Source: Candidatus Alloclostridium intestinigallinarum (GTDB lineage: Bacteria; Bacillota; Clostridia; Christensenellales; UBA3700). Taken from it: a DNA stretch of 64,000 nt. The notes under the pieces were generated by a model that saw nothing but the letters and a program-made list of their open reading frames with translations, had not been told where the DNA came from and did no database searches. The DNA is taken from positions 62,001-126,000 of the forward strand of contig CAJFJA010000004.1 in NCBI GenBank assembly GCA_904382605.1. The letters are read 5' to 3'. This document shows positions 17,958 to 27,905 of this stretch, in pieces; the stretch's first letter is position 1; the number at the start of each line of letters is the position of its first letter. The translations under genes were made by a program, and so were the position numbers.

Positions 17958-20900
17958 CTACACAAATTCCAACGTTGCAATACAATGCCAATTTGTCCAT
18001 GTATGGTAAGTTACCCAACCCAAGAAATCCTTCCAATCTCCTTCTATTTCATATACTACATGAATATCTATTTGGGATATTATTTTATCAGGATCGATAT
18101 TTATTCCAGTATCATCTAGAATGTCAATGTATTCTCCGACAAATTTACCATCCATAATGTTTTTGGCGTATGCCGATGTTGTACTGCCGTCAGCATACAC
18201 AATTAAAATGTATACTGCGCCGCGTCCAATTGCTTCATTATCCGTATTTGCCCAACGATAAGTATCATTCGATATTCTAGCATCTATATAGCTATGATCA
18301 ATAACATCCGTTAATTCTATACGATTATATGATTGTAACATCTGTAACCCTAGTTTCAGGTTTTCATTACCATTTACAATCTTGTATTTCTCTCCTTGTA
18401 TGCCTACTCCACTAAATACCAGTTGACATACATCAGAATTTACACCATATCTCCCCCTATCATCATTCATCTCCGGCTTCTCTGTATCAAAACCATTATC
18501 GGTTATGCAATTATACTTTATACCAACATTCCCCTCTTCGTCTGTTACTTCTTCTTTAGAAATAAACCTGATGTCTTGCGCCTTATCACCTTTATATGCC
18601 CAAACTACGTTTTTTGTATTATTAATTGTATTACTATCTCCGTCTATCCACAAATTGTCCCATCCCTCCGGCTTGACTTCATCTTCGCAATAAATCTTTG
18701 CCAGATTATTACAGAACCTAAAAACGCCTACGCCCATCTTGGATACTCCGGCTGCTATAGTTGCGCTCGCCATGCCTTTACACCCATAAAATACATCGTC
18801 TCCAACTTTAGTATCATTACCAGGTATGTCCACATTAACCAACAGTTCGCATTCACCAAATGCCTTACTTCCAATGCTTTTTACCTTATTTCCTATAGTT
18901 ACATTTCTTAGCCCTCGGCAATAAATAAACGCATTTTCACCTATTGTCATAACACTGTCCGGTATCGTTATCCCCGTAAGCCCACTACATAAAGCAAATG
19001 CCGCGCGGCCGATACTTATTACACTGTTAGGTATTATAATTTCTGTCATATACATACAGTTGTAAAATGCACTGTCCCCAATATGAATAACGCCATCAGG
19101 AATGCCGCTCCCTTTACAACCCCTGATTAGTGTATTAGTTGCCGATTCGATAATACAGTTATTGCCTGCACTGTAATATACAATATTTCCCCTATCTATT
19201 TCTATCATTTCCAACGCATTACATCCATCAAATACCCCACTGCCTATCTCTGATACCCCTTTTCCTATCATTATTTCCGCAAGATTGGTACAATCACAGA
19301 AGGCGTAATCCCCAATGCCTTTGACACTAGCTGGAATAGTTATGTTAACAAGATTGGAGCAATAAGCAAATGCGCCCTCACCAATCACCATAACGCCATC
19401 TTCTATGATTACTTCATTAAGTTCAGCACATCCAGCAAAAGCTCCTTTTGCAATATTTCTTATACTGTCAGGTATAACTACAGATTTAATTTGGGAATTA
19501 CTAAAAATATCGCCAAAGTCAACCACCGACAAATCCCCTATTTCAGCAGGTATCTCTATTCTCACCTCATTGCCTGTATATTCCTTAAGATAAATCTCAT
19601 TGTCGATCACATCATACTTATAGCCCGCTTTAACTAGCCAGTATCCCCACTCAACTATATTATCGTTACCTCCCGACCAATTAACATCCCACTTTAATGG
19701 TCTCTGAATCGTCTCGCAACCTATTTCTTGCAAGCTATTGCAATTCATAAAGGCCTTCTCTCCCATATTTTCAACACTGATCGGTATATACGCGTTGAGC
19801 ATATTACGACAATTCTCGAATGCGTGCGCTCCTATCGTTTCAACCCCTTCCGGAATCGTAATACCCAGAAGACTACTGCACATGCTAAACGCATTTTCAC
19901 CTATGATAGTCAGTCGTTTTGACATAGTTATGCCCGTAATATTACTACACTCAGAGAACGCATTATCACCGATCTCCTCAACACTGTCGGGAATCGTAAA
20001 AATTTCTCCTTTATATCCGCTGAACGCATACGCTCCAATTTGCGTTATTTGAGGCATGTCTCCCCATACTATATCAGCGGTACTTTCATGAAATGCATAA
20101 TATCCAATATCGGTTACACTGTTCGGTATTGCTATTTCTACGCCATTATATCCACTAAAACTTCTTTCACCAAGCTCGGTAATTTGTGTCCCTTCGCCCC
20201 ATACTATTCTGGCACTACATCCGTAAAATGCATAGCTACCGATAGCATCAATACTATCTGGAAGATTAATTGTTGACACTTTGCCACAGTTATAGAATGC
20301 ATAGTCACCTATTTCAGATAAGTTTTCTGGAAGAAGTACATCAATCAAATTAGTGCAATTATAGAACGCGCCATACAATATATTACCGCCAGTAACCGTA
20401 ACATTTTTCAACACGGACGGAATATAATATGTATTATGTGTGGTAATACTTGTGCTCGATCCATAATAATACTGCTCCACAGCCGTTGCCCCGCTATAAG
20501 ATGTAGTTCCGAAAATATAACCAAGCGGATGCTGGTATGTATCATTTTCAGTTTTAATTTCATTGCCTACAAACGGAATGGCTATGCTTTCCAAATTTGC
20601 GCAACCGAAAAATGCTCCCGATGCTATACTCAATACGCTGTCAGGTACAATTATCGATGTGATATCTTTCCCTCTAAATGTCGTTCCAAAATCAACTACA
20701 GAATAGCCGTCTATTTCTGAAGGAATAATAATATCTGTTGATTTTCCATTATACTCAGTTAAATACACATAATTATCGCGTACTACATACTCATAATTAA
20801 AATCCCATATATTAGGGCATCCGCTATTCCAGTTACTACTCCAACCGCTCGGCTTGCTTACTACCTCGCAATATATTTTTAAAATCTCGCAATTACGAAA

Positions 20901-23900
20901 CACGTTCGTCCCGATGTACTTAACATTTTCAGGTATTCTTATGCTAGACAATGCAGCACAACCAAAAAACGCACTATCGCCAATTTGCTCCACCTTTTTC
21001 CCGATAAGAACTTGCTTAAGACCAGAGCAGTTATAAAATGCCATACTGCTTATTTCTACAACACTATCAGGAATAGTCACACTAATAAGATTCAGACAAC
21101 CGGAAAACATCTCCTCGCTGATTTGTTTTATGCTACCTATAATTTCAATCTCGCCAAGGCTTTCACATGCATAAAATGCTTTTTCCCCTATTTCCGTCAC
21201 ACTTTCTGGTATTGAAATAGACTCCAAAGATTTGCACCCTAAAAATGCATTGTCGTTTATGCAAAACAATGAACAATTATCTCCAAAGACAACCTCTTGA
21301 AGCGAGTTACAACCTTCAAAAGCCATCTTTCCTATTGTCTTAATACTCGCAGAGATTGACACTTTGGCGATACCATCACACTTGTAAAATGCTCCGCTGT
21401 CTATATCGTCACCACCTGATATAACCACATTCTTTAACGAATAAGGAATATAATCAGAATTTTTTTCATAACTTTCCGCGCCGAAAATGTATCCGAAGTG
21501 AGTGTATTCAATTTCATCGTTGCCCGCCCCCACAAACGGAATTGTTATCTCATTCAAATTTAGACAGTTTATGAATGCTCCATTTCCGATATCTGTTATA
21601 TTATTAGGAATATTTATGCTTTCAAGTCCTACACACCTAGAAAACGCACCACTACCGATACATGTAACAATATCCTTATCAGTAGGAATAATACTGTTTT
21701 TACATCCCAATATTAATGTTTTACTTTCTCCATCTATAAGGCAATTATCTACACTACTATATTTATTATTCTGTTTTGCTACAGTAAGGTTTTCAATTCC
21801 GCTACAGTTTTTGAATGAATCCATACCTATATTAGCTACACTTTCGGAAATAGATATGTATGTGATGCTGGCGCATCCTTCAAATGCATTATCTCCTATC
21901 ATAATAACATTTTTTGTAGATTTGACAGCAGTTATAGAAGAACTCTTAAAAAAAGCTTTATCTGCTATAATACGCGTAGAAGAGTTCGGCTCAAATTGTC
22001 CTTGAACATTTTTTCCATCAACAAGTATAAGATATTGATTACCTTGGTTACCTATATATTTTGCCTTATTGTATTCTTTATAATCAAGGTTTTCACAATC
22101 AAAAAAGACACTATTCCCTATCTCCATTATTTTATCTGAAACATATACATGTTTTAATCCTTTGCAACCTGCAAATACATAGTTGCCGATATATTTTGCA
22201 TTAAGTGTCACCGTCTCAAGATTTTTAAGTCCGGCAAACGCACAATCAGCTACGGCATTCTCTCCTGTTATGGTTACTTCTGTTAGTGATGCAGGAACAT
22301 TGGTATCATTTTTTTGTTGCTGATATGAAGTGTCCCCGAATATGTAGCCTAAAAATGCATTTGTGCTGTCGGAAGAACTTGTCCCAACAAACGGCAAAGT
22401 AAGTTTTACAAGGCTATTACACTGATGCAGAGCCGCTGATCCAATAAACGCAACTCCATCTCCAAAAGTAATATCACTAATATCTGCGCACTTATAAAAG
22501 GCATTTGCTGAAATATTACCACTAAGAACGGTAACCGACACTAAGGAATCAGGCACTTTTTCCGAATTTGCTCCTGGTCCAGTTGCTCCAAATATCCACC
22601 CGAAATGCGTGTTATTATTTCCGTTTAACTTCTCTCCGATAAACGGTACTGTTATGGAGTCTAGATTCGTACAATTTTCAAACGCACCTTTTTCAATGTT
22701 AGTTACGCTCTCGGGAATACTTATACTATTAAGCGAACTGCAAAAAGCAAAAGCATTACTTGCTATGCTTGTAAGTTTACTGTTTTCCGCAAATGTAACG
22801 CTCATAAGCAATTCGTTCCCCTTAAACGCCTCCTCATTTATTTTCGTAACATCATAATCTTTACTGTTTACCGATATTGTAGAAGGGATGCTTATGTTTT
22901 TCATATCATCTATATCTGCCTCAGTAGCGAAACCCGTTACAATAGCCTCGGAATCTGTAAGAGTAAATTCAAGTCCTTTTAGTTCAACAGTTTCACTATT
23001 GCTCCATATTACAGTATTACCCCCATTCCAATCCTCTGCCCATCCGCCAGGCCTGCTCTCGACCTCACAATGAATAGTCACATTACATCCGGAAAAAACA
23101 TTGCTTCCTATATTAGCAACACCTTTCGGTATAGTTATAATTGAAAGCGAACTACAGTTTAAAAAAGCATTCTTTCCTATATTTATTACATTTTTTGGAA
23201 TAACAATATTCTTAAGATTACTACAATAAGCAAAAGCATTGTTCTCGATGTTTGTGAGCTTACTATTTTCTGCGAACATTATATCAGACAATTCTCTACA
23301 ATCAGAAAAGGCGCCTTCACCAAAAATTGTAACAGCAGCGGGTATGTTTATATTTGCCAGCGAACTACATAAAGCAAAGGCGTGGCTTGCTATAATTTCA
23401 AGCTGACTGTTTTTCTCAAACGTCACCTCTGTCAATGAAGAGCAACCACTAAACGCATCTTTACCTATATACTTGACGCACTTAGGTATAATTATGTTTG
23501 TTACTTTTGTCGCGTTTTCATTAAAAACATTTTCTCCTATTGCAACCACATTTTTTTTAAACAAACCAGAATCATTTAACGTCACATATGATGGAAACTC
23601 GACAACTCCGTCTTCACTAAAAGACTCAGCTGACGTTATCACCACACCTGTATCGTCATATTTTTGGAATTCAAATTCTCCGCCTTCCGTTACATATGTA
23701 AATATAGTACGAAAACTGTTGTATTTAATATTGCGGTTACCAATACCTAGACCAATAGCCATTATAGAAATACAAACAGTTATTGCTAAAAAAGTCGCTC
23801 TGATTTTGTGCTTCCTTGCTCTTATGCCATTGTTTGCTAGCTTAACTATTGATTTTTTCGAATGGCTCAGTTCGTGAGTCGAAGATTTACAATATTTATT

Positions 23901-24983
23901 AACCTTTTCAATGTCTTGATTTCTAAGGTATTTGTCCTTAATATTTGTAAAGTCACTTCCGCCCTCGTTCCCCTTTTTACTGAAACGCTTTTTATGCTTA
24001 TATGCTGCAAAAAAAACATCCAATTTTTCAACCAGCCAGCTAATGGCGCTCAGGTTAATATCCTCATAATTTTCTATTCCTTCGTACTTTCCCTCGGCAA
24101 TTGCTGCCAAGTCTTCCATGCTCAACACTTTAGCGCTTGCTTTTTCGCATGCTTTTTTGCACGCATTTATTTCGTCTTGGGTTATTGGCAATTCGTATTC
24201 TTCTATTAATTCTCTTAACTCAGGATTATCCTCTAATTCTTTAACAAGTTTTGCAAGATTATTCCATCGCACATAAGATATTCTGTCTTTTTTAATAACA
24301 TCATTTGCAATGGCCTTTGCAAGTTCCTGGCCATTAAGCCTTTCCTCGTTTTCAAATTGATACTCATTTCTATAGTATTCATCATTTTTGCAGTCTTGCA
24401 ATATAGCTAAAGCTTCATTAAGCGTTCTTCCATCGTCATTACTATCCCCATCTTTTTTGATTTTAGGTATTTCTCTCTTTAAAACTTTAATACATTCATT
24501 TAAACTAATTCTATATTCTTCTGCCGACTTATTAATGGGTTTTACTTCAACATATTTATTAAAAATTTTTACTATTTCCTCGTAACAATACCCATAGCAC
24601 TTTTCTCCTTTCTCAATTTTTTCATATACTTGAAATAATTTGCAAACTATGGCATCCGCGGAATAAGAACCTTCATTTATATCTTTTGCCTTTATTATCT
24701 TTATTCTGCCACTATCATTTACAACTTTCTCGCAAATGCTTTTCATCTCATATTTAAATACCTTAAGTGCTCCCCTAAGCTTTAGCTTTTTAACCAAGCT
24801 CAATTTTCTGTAATTTATTTTGCTGAGTTCACCCTCTACAGCAGTTAATAAATCTGCAAGCTCTTTAATTCCTGCACCACTATTCCCCATGCGAGGGGCA
24901 TACTCAATAATGCCAAAAGAATTAACTTTCCTTTCTATTTTTTCCGAGATATCAGAAAAGTCTCGAAGTTCATTATAAGTCAT
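17958..24983 (-). CDS. Giant membrane-anchored BspA-type leucine-rich repeat protein (long copy)
   Basis: This protein has 2341 residues from the ATG at 24983, chosen because GGGGGG precedes it and it shares the A of the upstream TAATG stop/start. Residues 1-395 are a charged helical cytoplasmic domain. RKHKIR then precedes a membrane segment (about 396-415), after which follow FTYVTEGGEFEFQKYDD and dozens of 23-residue BspA-type LRR units with GYIFG-containing inserts. The last 200 residues or so (from about DIRFISKEEVTDEEG to ATLEFV) are not LRR and look like a beta-rich C-terminal domain absent from the short paralogue. The DNA is AT-rich compared with the flanking core genes. Likely role: a very long surface receptor or adhesin coupled through its head to the upstream ATPase and protease genes (inference). 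Confidence 0.88.
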   Translation of the reverse strand: MTYNELRDFSDISEKIERKVNSFGIIEYAPRMGNSGAGIKELADLLTAVEGELSKINYRKLSLVKKLKLRGALKVFKYEMKSICEKVVNDSGRIKIIKAKDINEGSYSADAIVCKLFQVYEKIEKGEKCYGYCYEEIVKIFNKYVEVKPINKSAEEYRISLNECIKVLKREIPKIKKDGDSNDDGRTLNEALAILQDCKNDEYYRNEYQFENEERLNGQELAKAIANDVIKKDRISYVRWNNLAKLVKELEDNPELRELIEEYELPITQDEINACKKACEKASAKVLSMEDLAAIAEGKYEGIENYEDINLSAISWLVEKLDVFFAAYKHKKRFSKKGNEGGSDFTNIKDKYLRNQDIEKVNKYCKSSTHELSHSKKSIVKLANNGIRARKHKIRATFLAITVCISIMAIGLGIGNRNIKYNSFRTIFTYVTEGGEFEFQKYDDTGVVITSAESFSEDGVVEFPSYVTLNDSGLFKKNVVAIGENVFNENATKVTNIIIPKCVKYIGKDAFSGCSSLTEVTFEKNSQLEIIASHAFALCSSLANINIPAAVTIFGEGAFSDCRELSDIMFAENSKLTNIENNAFAYCSNLKNIVIPKNVINIGKNAFLNCSSLSIITIPKGVANIGSNVFSGCNVTIHCEVESRPGGWAEDWNGGNTVIWSNSETVELKGLEFTLTDSEAIVTGFATEADIDDMKNISIPSTISVNSKDYDVTKINEEAFKGNELLMSVTFAENSKLTSIASNAFAFCSSLNSISIPESVTNIEKGAFENCTNLDSITVPFIGEKLNGNNNTHFGWIFGATGPGANSEKVPDSLVSVTVLSGNISANAFYKCADISDITFGDGVAFIGSAALHQCNSLVKLTLPFVGTSSSDSTNAFLGYIFGDTSYQQQKNDTNVPASLTEVTITGENAVADCAFAGLKNLETVTLNAKYIGNYVFAGCKGLKHVYVSDKIMEIGNSVFFDCENLDYKEYNKAKYIGNQGNQYLILVDGKNVQGQFEPNSSTRIIADKAFFKSSSITAVKSTKNVIMIGDNAFEGCASITYISISESVANIGMDSFKNCSGIENLTVAKQNNKYSSVDNCLIDGESKTLILGCKNSIIPTDKDIVTCIGSGAFSRCVGLESINIPNNITDIGNGAFINCLNLNEITIPFVGAGNDEIEYTHFGYIFGAESYEKNSDYIPYSLKNVVISGGDDIDSGAFYKCDGIAKVSISASIKTIGKMAFEGCNSLQEVVFGDNCSLFCINDNAFLGCKSLESISIPESVTEIGEKAFYACESLGEIEIIGSIKQISEEMFSGCLNLISVTIPDSVVEISSMAFYNCSGLKQVLIGKKVEQIGDSAFFGCAALSSIRIPENVKYIGTNVFRNCEILKIYCEVVSKPSGWSSNWNSGCPNIWDFNYEYVVRDNYVYLTEYNGKSTDIIIPSEIDGYSVVDFGTTFRGKDITSIIVPDSVLSIASGAFFGCANLESIAIPFVGNEIKTENDTYQHPLGYIFGTTSYSGATAVEQYYYGSSTSITTHNTYYIPSVLKNVTVTGGNILYGAFYNCTNLIDVLLPENLSEIGDYAFYNCGKVSTINLPDSIDAIGSYAFYGCSARIVWGEGTQITELGERSFSGYNGVEIAIPNSVTDIGYYAFHESTADIVWGDMPQITQIGAYAFSGYKGEIFTIPDSVEEIGDNAFSECSNITGITMSKRLTIIGENAFSMCSSLLGITIPEGVETIGAHAFENCRNMLNAYIPISVENMGEKAFMNCNSLQEIGCETIQRPLKWDVNWSGGNDNIVEWGYWLVKAGYKYDVIDNEIYLKEYTGNEVRIEIPAEIGDLSVVDFGDIFSNSQIKSVVIPDSIRNIAKGAFAGCAELNEVIIEDGVMVIGEGAFAYCSNLVNITIPASVKGIGDYAFCDCTNLAEIMIGKGVSEIGSGVFDGCNALEMIEIDRGNIVYYSAGNNCIIESATNTLIRGCKGSGIPDGVIHIGDSAFYNCMYMTEIIIPNSVISIGRAAFALCSGLTGITIPDSVMTIGENAFIYCRGLRNVTIGNKVKSIGSKAFGECELLVNVDIPGNDTKVGDDVFYGCKGMASATIAAGVSKMGVGVFRFCNNLAKIYCEDEVKPEGWDNLWIDGDSNTINNTKNVVWAYKGDKAQDIRFISKEEVTDEEGNVGIKYNCITDNGFDTEKPEMNDDRGRYGVNSDVCQLVFSGVGIQGEKYKIVNGNENLKLGLQMLQSYNRIELTDVIDHSYIDARISNDTYRWANTDNEAIGRGAVYILIVYADGSTTSAYAKNIMDGKFVGEYIDILDDTGINIDPDKIISQIDIHVVYEIEGDWKDFLGWVTYHTWTNWHCIATLEFV

Positions 24984-25603
24984 TATTTGTTCCCCCCTAA
25001 AAATATTAATAGCAATACAATAACGCAAATTACACTTACAATTATAGGCATAATAGCACTTAATACCATGGTTTTATAAATATCGCGTTTAGCATATTCT
25101 ATATATTTATCACCACTATCCTTTTCTTCTGGAGCATTTTCATCGGAGACGTCCCAAATATATTTATCTAGCCCAATACGTTCATAGCCCTTATCAACAA
25201 TCGCCGTATTTATAATTACACAAAGTGCACCTGAAAATATAAGTACTAATGCGGTTACAATCGAATTAGCGAAAAAAAATGACCCTAAAAGATTATCTGC
25301 AAACGATCCGAAAAGAACGGCTATCCCTGTCGATATTGGGCCTAAATCATTATCTAGATGCTTTATTGGACGAACTTTACGTGCAATAAGACATTGTCCG
25401 CAAAAAATAAATATTATAAAAAGTATCAGCGTAATTATCTTTGAAAGAACTTCATCAGCAACAGAATTAGACAAATCCATCCTTTCAACAATATAAGATG
25501 TGCCAATCTCAAATAATGCACCCGATAAAATTATTAATATTGCCCTAATAGAATAAAGCAATATATGTCTTGTAATATTTGTTTCTTTCTTTATCGCCCC
25601 CAT
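24983..25603 (-). CDS. Multi-pass membrane protein, paralogue of 17249-17893
   Basis: This is a 206-residue protein with about five membrane segments. It shares with its paralogue the order of helices, the motif DNDLGPISTGIAVLFGSFADN, the segment VDKGYERIGLDKY and a charged cytoplasmic loop before the last helix (IIVSVICVIVLLLIFLGG). Its stop overlaps the ATG of the long LRR gene (TAATG), so the two are translationally coupled. A weak promoter-like pair (TAGCAA, 17 bases, TATAGT) lies in the 75-base gap upstream and may give the membrane module some independent expression. No family recognised. Confidence 0.75.
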   Translation of the reverse strand: MGAIKKETNITRHILLYSIRAILIILSGALFEIGTSYIVERMDLSNSVADEVLSKIITLILFIIFIFCGQCLIARKVRPIKHLDNDLGPISTGIAVLFGSFADNLLGSFFFANSIVTALVLIFSGALCVIINTAIVDKGYERIGLDKYIWDVSDENAPEEKDSGDKYIEYAKRDIYKTMVLSAIMPIIVSVICVIVLLLIFLGGNK

Positions 25604-25678
25604 ATTTCGCCTCTGCTTTTGTGCATTAAATTTTCATTCGCCACTATAACATGAAGCATAATAAATTGCTACTAAAAA

Positions 25679-27049
25679 TTATTTATTCTCAATATATTTC
25701 CTTCCCTCTTCCGAAAGATATCTGCCACGTGAAGTAATGCCCATATACCCTATTTTAAGCAGGTAAGGCTCGTATTCGGATGTAAGCACCCCTGCGCTGA
25801 GGTGAACCCTTGCCGCAAGGGTATCGGCAGAGATAAAGCCGCCGTTTTCCTCTGTGTTAAGCACGGATAATATCTCTCTGTCCTTTTCTCCGAGTCCCAT
25901 TTCATCTAACCCGCGTTGGGAAAAATACTCTTCCGCCATTGCACGGGGAACGACTGTAAGTCCCGCTATTACCGCTTTATCGCTTAATCCCTTTACTATT
26001 GCCTCAACCTCACGAATGGAGCTGCGGCAACGGGCAATGCACCCCTCTATTACGTCGTCATCAGTTTGCAAACCATAAGCCGTGAACTTGCTTTGGAAGA
26101 TGGTTTTGAGTTCATCGTGCGAGTAGTCCGTGAGATAGAAAGTCAGATTGGAACACCTGTCCTTCACGGTCTGCAATACTTTATCCGGATCGGTAGTTGC
26201 TCCTATAAATGTAAAGCAAACAGGTATTTCATGAGATTCGCCCTTTTTGTCGATATACCTTAAAATTCTGTCGTTAAGCAATGTGAGCAACATTGTCTGT
26301 GAACTGTCTTTAAGGGCATGGATTTCATCCACACCTATGACTACAGGTTGTCCTTTTTGCGCTATATTCAGCAAAAAGGACCTGAACAACTCGGGCGTAA
26401 CTGCCGAAGCATCTATAATATGGCACTCCACCCCCAGCTCTTTTGCTATTAACTTCATAAGCGTGCTTTTACCCAAGCCGCGGTTTCCGAGCAGAAGTAT
26501 GTTGCCTATATAGTTCTCGCCACGAAGTTTTGCGGCGTTTATCGCTTCTTTCAACCGCGCAACGGTCATGGCTTGTCCTATGAACTCATCCAGCGATTGC
26601 GGTTGCAGAAAATTACCTCTTGCAGGCTTTTTTGCAATGCCTGTCACAGGCTCGGGCTTAACAGGTACAGGACCTGCAAAATTCGGATCGGGACGATTTT
26701 GCGCAGGCTTTTTTTCAATTGAAGAGTCCTCGGGCGTTTCCGGCAACTCAAAATCCGCCTCCGCCGTTGTATCGGAAGGCTGAGGGGTGCTTTCTGTAGT
26801 TATACCGAAAAAGCTTTTTACCGAAAGCGCTTGCAGCCCGTTTACAACAATTTCGGATATTATATAGTTTATTCTTGCCGTCAACGCGGCACACTTTGCC
26901 TGATCCCATGCTCCGTAACCCGAATTTTTCAGATTCTCGACATGGTCCCTAAGAGATTTAAGGTTCTGAATGGCAATGTTTGCGTCGCCGTATGCGCCGT
27001 ATTTTGCCTGTTCGCGTGCCTTACAAAAAAATGTTCTCCATTCTTCCAT
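25679..27049 (-). CDS. RuvB-like AAA+ ATPase with N-terminal MIT-like helical domain
   Basis: This protein has 456 residues. The order is a three-helix N-terminal domain (about 1-75), a Pro/Glu-rich linker (85-145), an AAA+ core and a RuvB-type winged helix at the C-terminus. Motifs are Walker A GNRGLGKST (188-196), Walker B VIGVDEIH (237-244), sensor 1 GATTD (283-287), candidate Arg finger R298, and the C-terminal EKDREILSVL then YEPYLLKIGYMGITSRGR, which closely follow RuvB. True RuvB has no such N-terminal extension and sits beside ruvA. Here it lies 10 bases after a protease gene, so a branch-migration role is unlikely. The N-terminal domain aligns with that of the protease (FFCKAREQAKYG against LFYEARNNALTG, both ending in NGL). 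Likely a remodelling motor recruited by that adaptor. Confidence 0.82.
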   Translation of the reverse strand: MEEWRTFFCKAREQAKYGAYGDANIAIQNLKSLRDHVENLKNSGYGAWDQAKCAALTARINYIISEIVVNGLQALSVKSFFGITTESTPQPSDTTAEADFELPETPEDSSIEKKPAQNRPDPNFAGPVPVKPEPVTGIAKKPARGNFLQPQSLDEFIGQAMTVARLKEAINAAKLRGENYIGNILLLGNRGLGKSTLMKLIAKELGVECHIIDASAVTPELFRSFLLNIAQKGQPVVIGVDEIHALKDSSQTMLLTLLNDRILRYIDKKGESHEIPVCFTFIGATTDPDKVLQTVKDRCSNLTFYLTDYSHDELKTIFQSKFTAYGLQTDDDVIEGCIARCRSSIREVEAIVKGLSDKAVIAGLTVVPRAMAEEYFSQRGLDEMGLGEKDREILSVLNTEENGGFISADTLAARVHLSAGVLTSEYEPYLLKIGYMGITSRGRYLSEEGRKYIENK

Positions 27050-27059
27050 TGTACTTCTC

Positions 27060-27905
27060 CTATAGGGCTACTCCCCATCTTTCAAGCAAACTCTTTACTT
27101 TATATATCGAGACGGCATTCACGAAGCCGCGGGCCTCGCTTCCGTTAAGCGCAACGGTGCGCGAAGCATTCACTCCTACGCATTGACCATGTTTATTCAG
27201 AACAGGCCCACCTGAATCTCCCGGATTAGTTTCTGCGCTGAAAATAAGCTTGCCGCTCAGCTTATCTTCCAGCCTTATAACTCCCGTTGAAGGCATAAGC
27301 CCTAAATTAAAGGCATTGCCTATAACCATAACGGATTGCCCCGGCTTAGGCGATTCTATTGCAAGAGATATTACTTCCCCTTTGTACGGCGACGTCAGTT
27401 TGCACAAAGCCAAGTCTGCAACCGGATCCGTTTTCAGCACCCTGAGCTTTTTACCTGACGTCCCCATATCTATGGATATATCCGAATTTAAAGAATCGTC
27501 AACCACGTGGCAGTTGGTAAGCATATATCCTTTATCCGATATAACAAAGCCTGTACCCGAACCGCTTCGAGTGTGTATTCTGCCGACAGCGCTTTTTTTC
27601 CTGTCAAACATATCGGCAAACCACTCTCCTTGATCCGTATTTTTCTCCGCTCCGGCTATACCCAGCATACTCATTGCTTCACCGCTTAAACCGTTGTTAC
27701 GGATTTCTCTGCATGCAGACAGTATGAATTTTACAAATTCACCTATTTTATTTCCTGCAGCGCCGGTCGTTTCACCGGTTTTCACCGATTGTGCAGCTTC
27801 TTCAGCAGCGGCTATCAGGCACTCTCTTGTTTTAGAAACATTGCCTGTTAACGCATTATTCCTCGCCTCATAAAACAACCTGACAGCATTTTCCGAATGC
27901 GTCAT
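27060..27905 (-). CDS. Trypsin-like serine protease with N-terminal MIT-like helical domain
   Basis: This is a 281-residue S1C/HtrA-type protease lacking a signal peptide and PDZ domain, so it is predicted to be cytoplasmic. The catalytic triad is visible: H133 in TNCHVV, D164 in DPVADLAL and S231 in NPGDSGGP. Residues 1-75 form a helical domain (ENAVRLFYEARNNALTGNVS to REIRNNGL) that resembles the N-terminus of the neighbouring RuvB-like ATPase and, more loosely, MIT domains. The start overlaps the preceding AAA+ gene by 4 bases. The most likely role is regulated cleavage of a partner in the same complex. The candidate substrates are the ESCRT-like subunits or the cytoplasmic heads of the LRR proteins (inference). 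Confidence 0.87.
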   Translation of the reverse strand: MTHSENAVRLFYEARNNALTGNVSKTRECLIAAAEEAAQSVKTGETTGAAGNKIGEFVKFILSACREIRNNGLSGEAMSMLGIAGAEKNTDQGEWFADMFDRKKSAVGRIHTRSGSGTGFVISDKGYMLTNCHVVDDSLNSDISIDMGTSGKKLRVLKTDPVADLALCKLTSPYKGEVISLAIESPKPGQSVMVIGNAFNLGLMPSTGVIRLEDKLSGKLIFSAETNPGDSGGPVLNKHGQCVGVNASRTVALNGSEARGFVNAVSIYKVKSLLERWGVAL

